The notes under the pieces: model-generated | What the model was told of the DNA's origin: nothing | Seen by the model: only the letters and a program-made list of their open reading frames with translations | Database searches by the model: none | Source: Adineta vaga | Taxonomy: Eukaryota > Rotifera | DNA: 64,000 nucleotides | NCBI GenBank assembly: GCA_021613535.1 | Contig: CP075493.1 | Coordinates: 4,898,001 to 4,962,000 of the forward strand | Reading direction: 5' to 3' | Position numbers and translations under genes: made by a program | In this document: piece by piece, positions 63,915-64,000 of the stretch | Position numbering within the stretch: the stretch's first letter is position 1 | Layout: every line of letters begins with the position of its first letter

Positions 63915-64000
63915 CTAGGAATAAAAAATCGATATAAAATAGCAGCAATTGGAAGAAATAACAAGAGCTTAAAATTTAGTCAAAGGAAATACTTGTTGAT

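Overview
The window is eukaryotic nuclear DNA from a small invertebrate. It is AT-rich, and nearly every gene is cut by many short GT-AG introns, often about 45 to 70 nt. Animal-specific genes are present: a SoxB-type factor, AP-2, protein 4.1, claudin-like four-TM proteins and mucin/LamG proteins. Three things suggest a bdelloid rotifer: an ADP-ribosyltransferase-TPR gene, short TGTGGG-like G-rich tracts (the telomere motif known from Adineta), and a bacterial-looking small gene. That assignment is inference. No rRNA, tRNA or CRISPR array was seen.

Layout. 0-6 kb: a GDPD1-like lysophospholipase D gene, then a 133-aa Spy/CpxP-like gene. The last two GDPD exons and the whole small gene are repeated about 3.1 kb further on. 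The two copies, about 1.39 kb each, flank a 1757-bp segment whose ends are G-rich/C-rich foldbacks. 6-9.5 kb: HADHA, the mitochondrial trifunctional protein alpha subunit. 10.5-15 kb (minus): a small unknown ORF, a coiled-coil protein and two claudin-like genes. 15.3-15.6 kb: a perfect 92-bp inverted repeat, each arm of which carries a hammerhead-ribozyme-like motif. 15.6-20.3 kb (minus): a many-exon secreted Cys-rich EB/EGF-like protein. 22.3-25.8 kb: a CAP-Gly/coiled-coil protein. 27.1-28.6 kb: a trypsin-like protease with a hydrophobic tail.

28.7-32.9 kb (minus): NEMF/Rqc2, head-to-head with AHCY (33.8-35.4 kb). 36.1-42.5 kb: a mucin/LamG gene with several broken reading frames. 45.2-46.1 kb (minus): a SoxB gene next to long noncoding DNA. 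49.9-51.0 kb (minus): a second membrane-anchored trypsin. 51.6-53.7 kb (minus): the ART-TPR gene, with one frame break. 54.8-56.5 kb (minus): TFAP2. 56.9-58.8 kb (minus): two small unknown genes and a CAP/SCP protein. 59.2-62.1 kb (minus): protein 4.1. 62.7-63.1 kb: a neuropeptide-like precursor. The right edge holds the 3' part of an unknown minus-strand gene.

Most genes are unrelated housekeeping or developmental loci packed closely. NEMF and AHCY share a short divergent promoter region. Coordinates for multi-exon genes run from start codon to stop codon; splice sites were chosen by eye from GT/AG and frame continuity.
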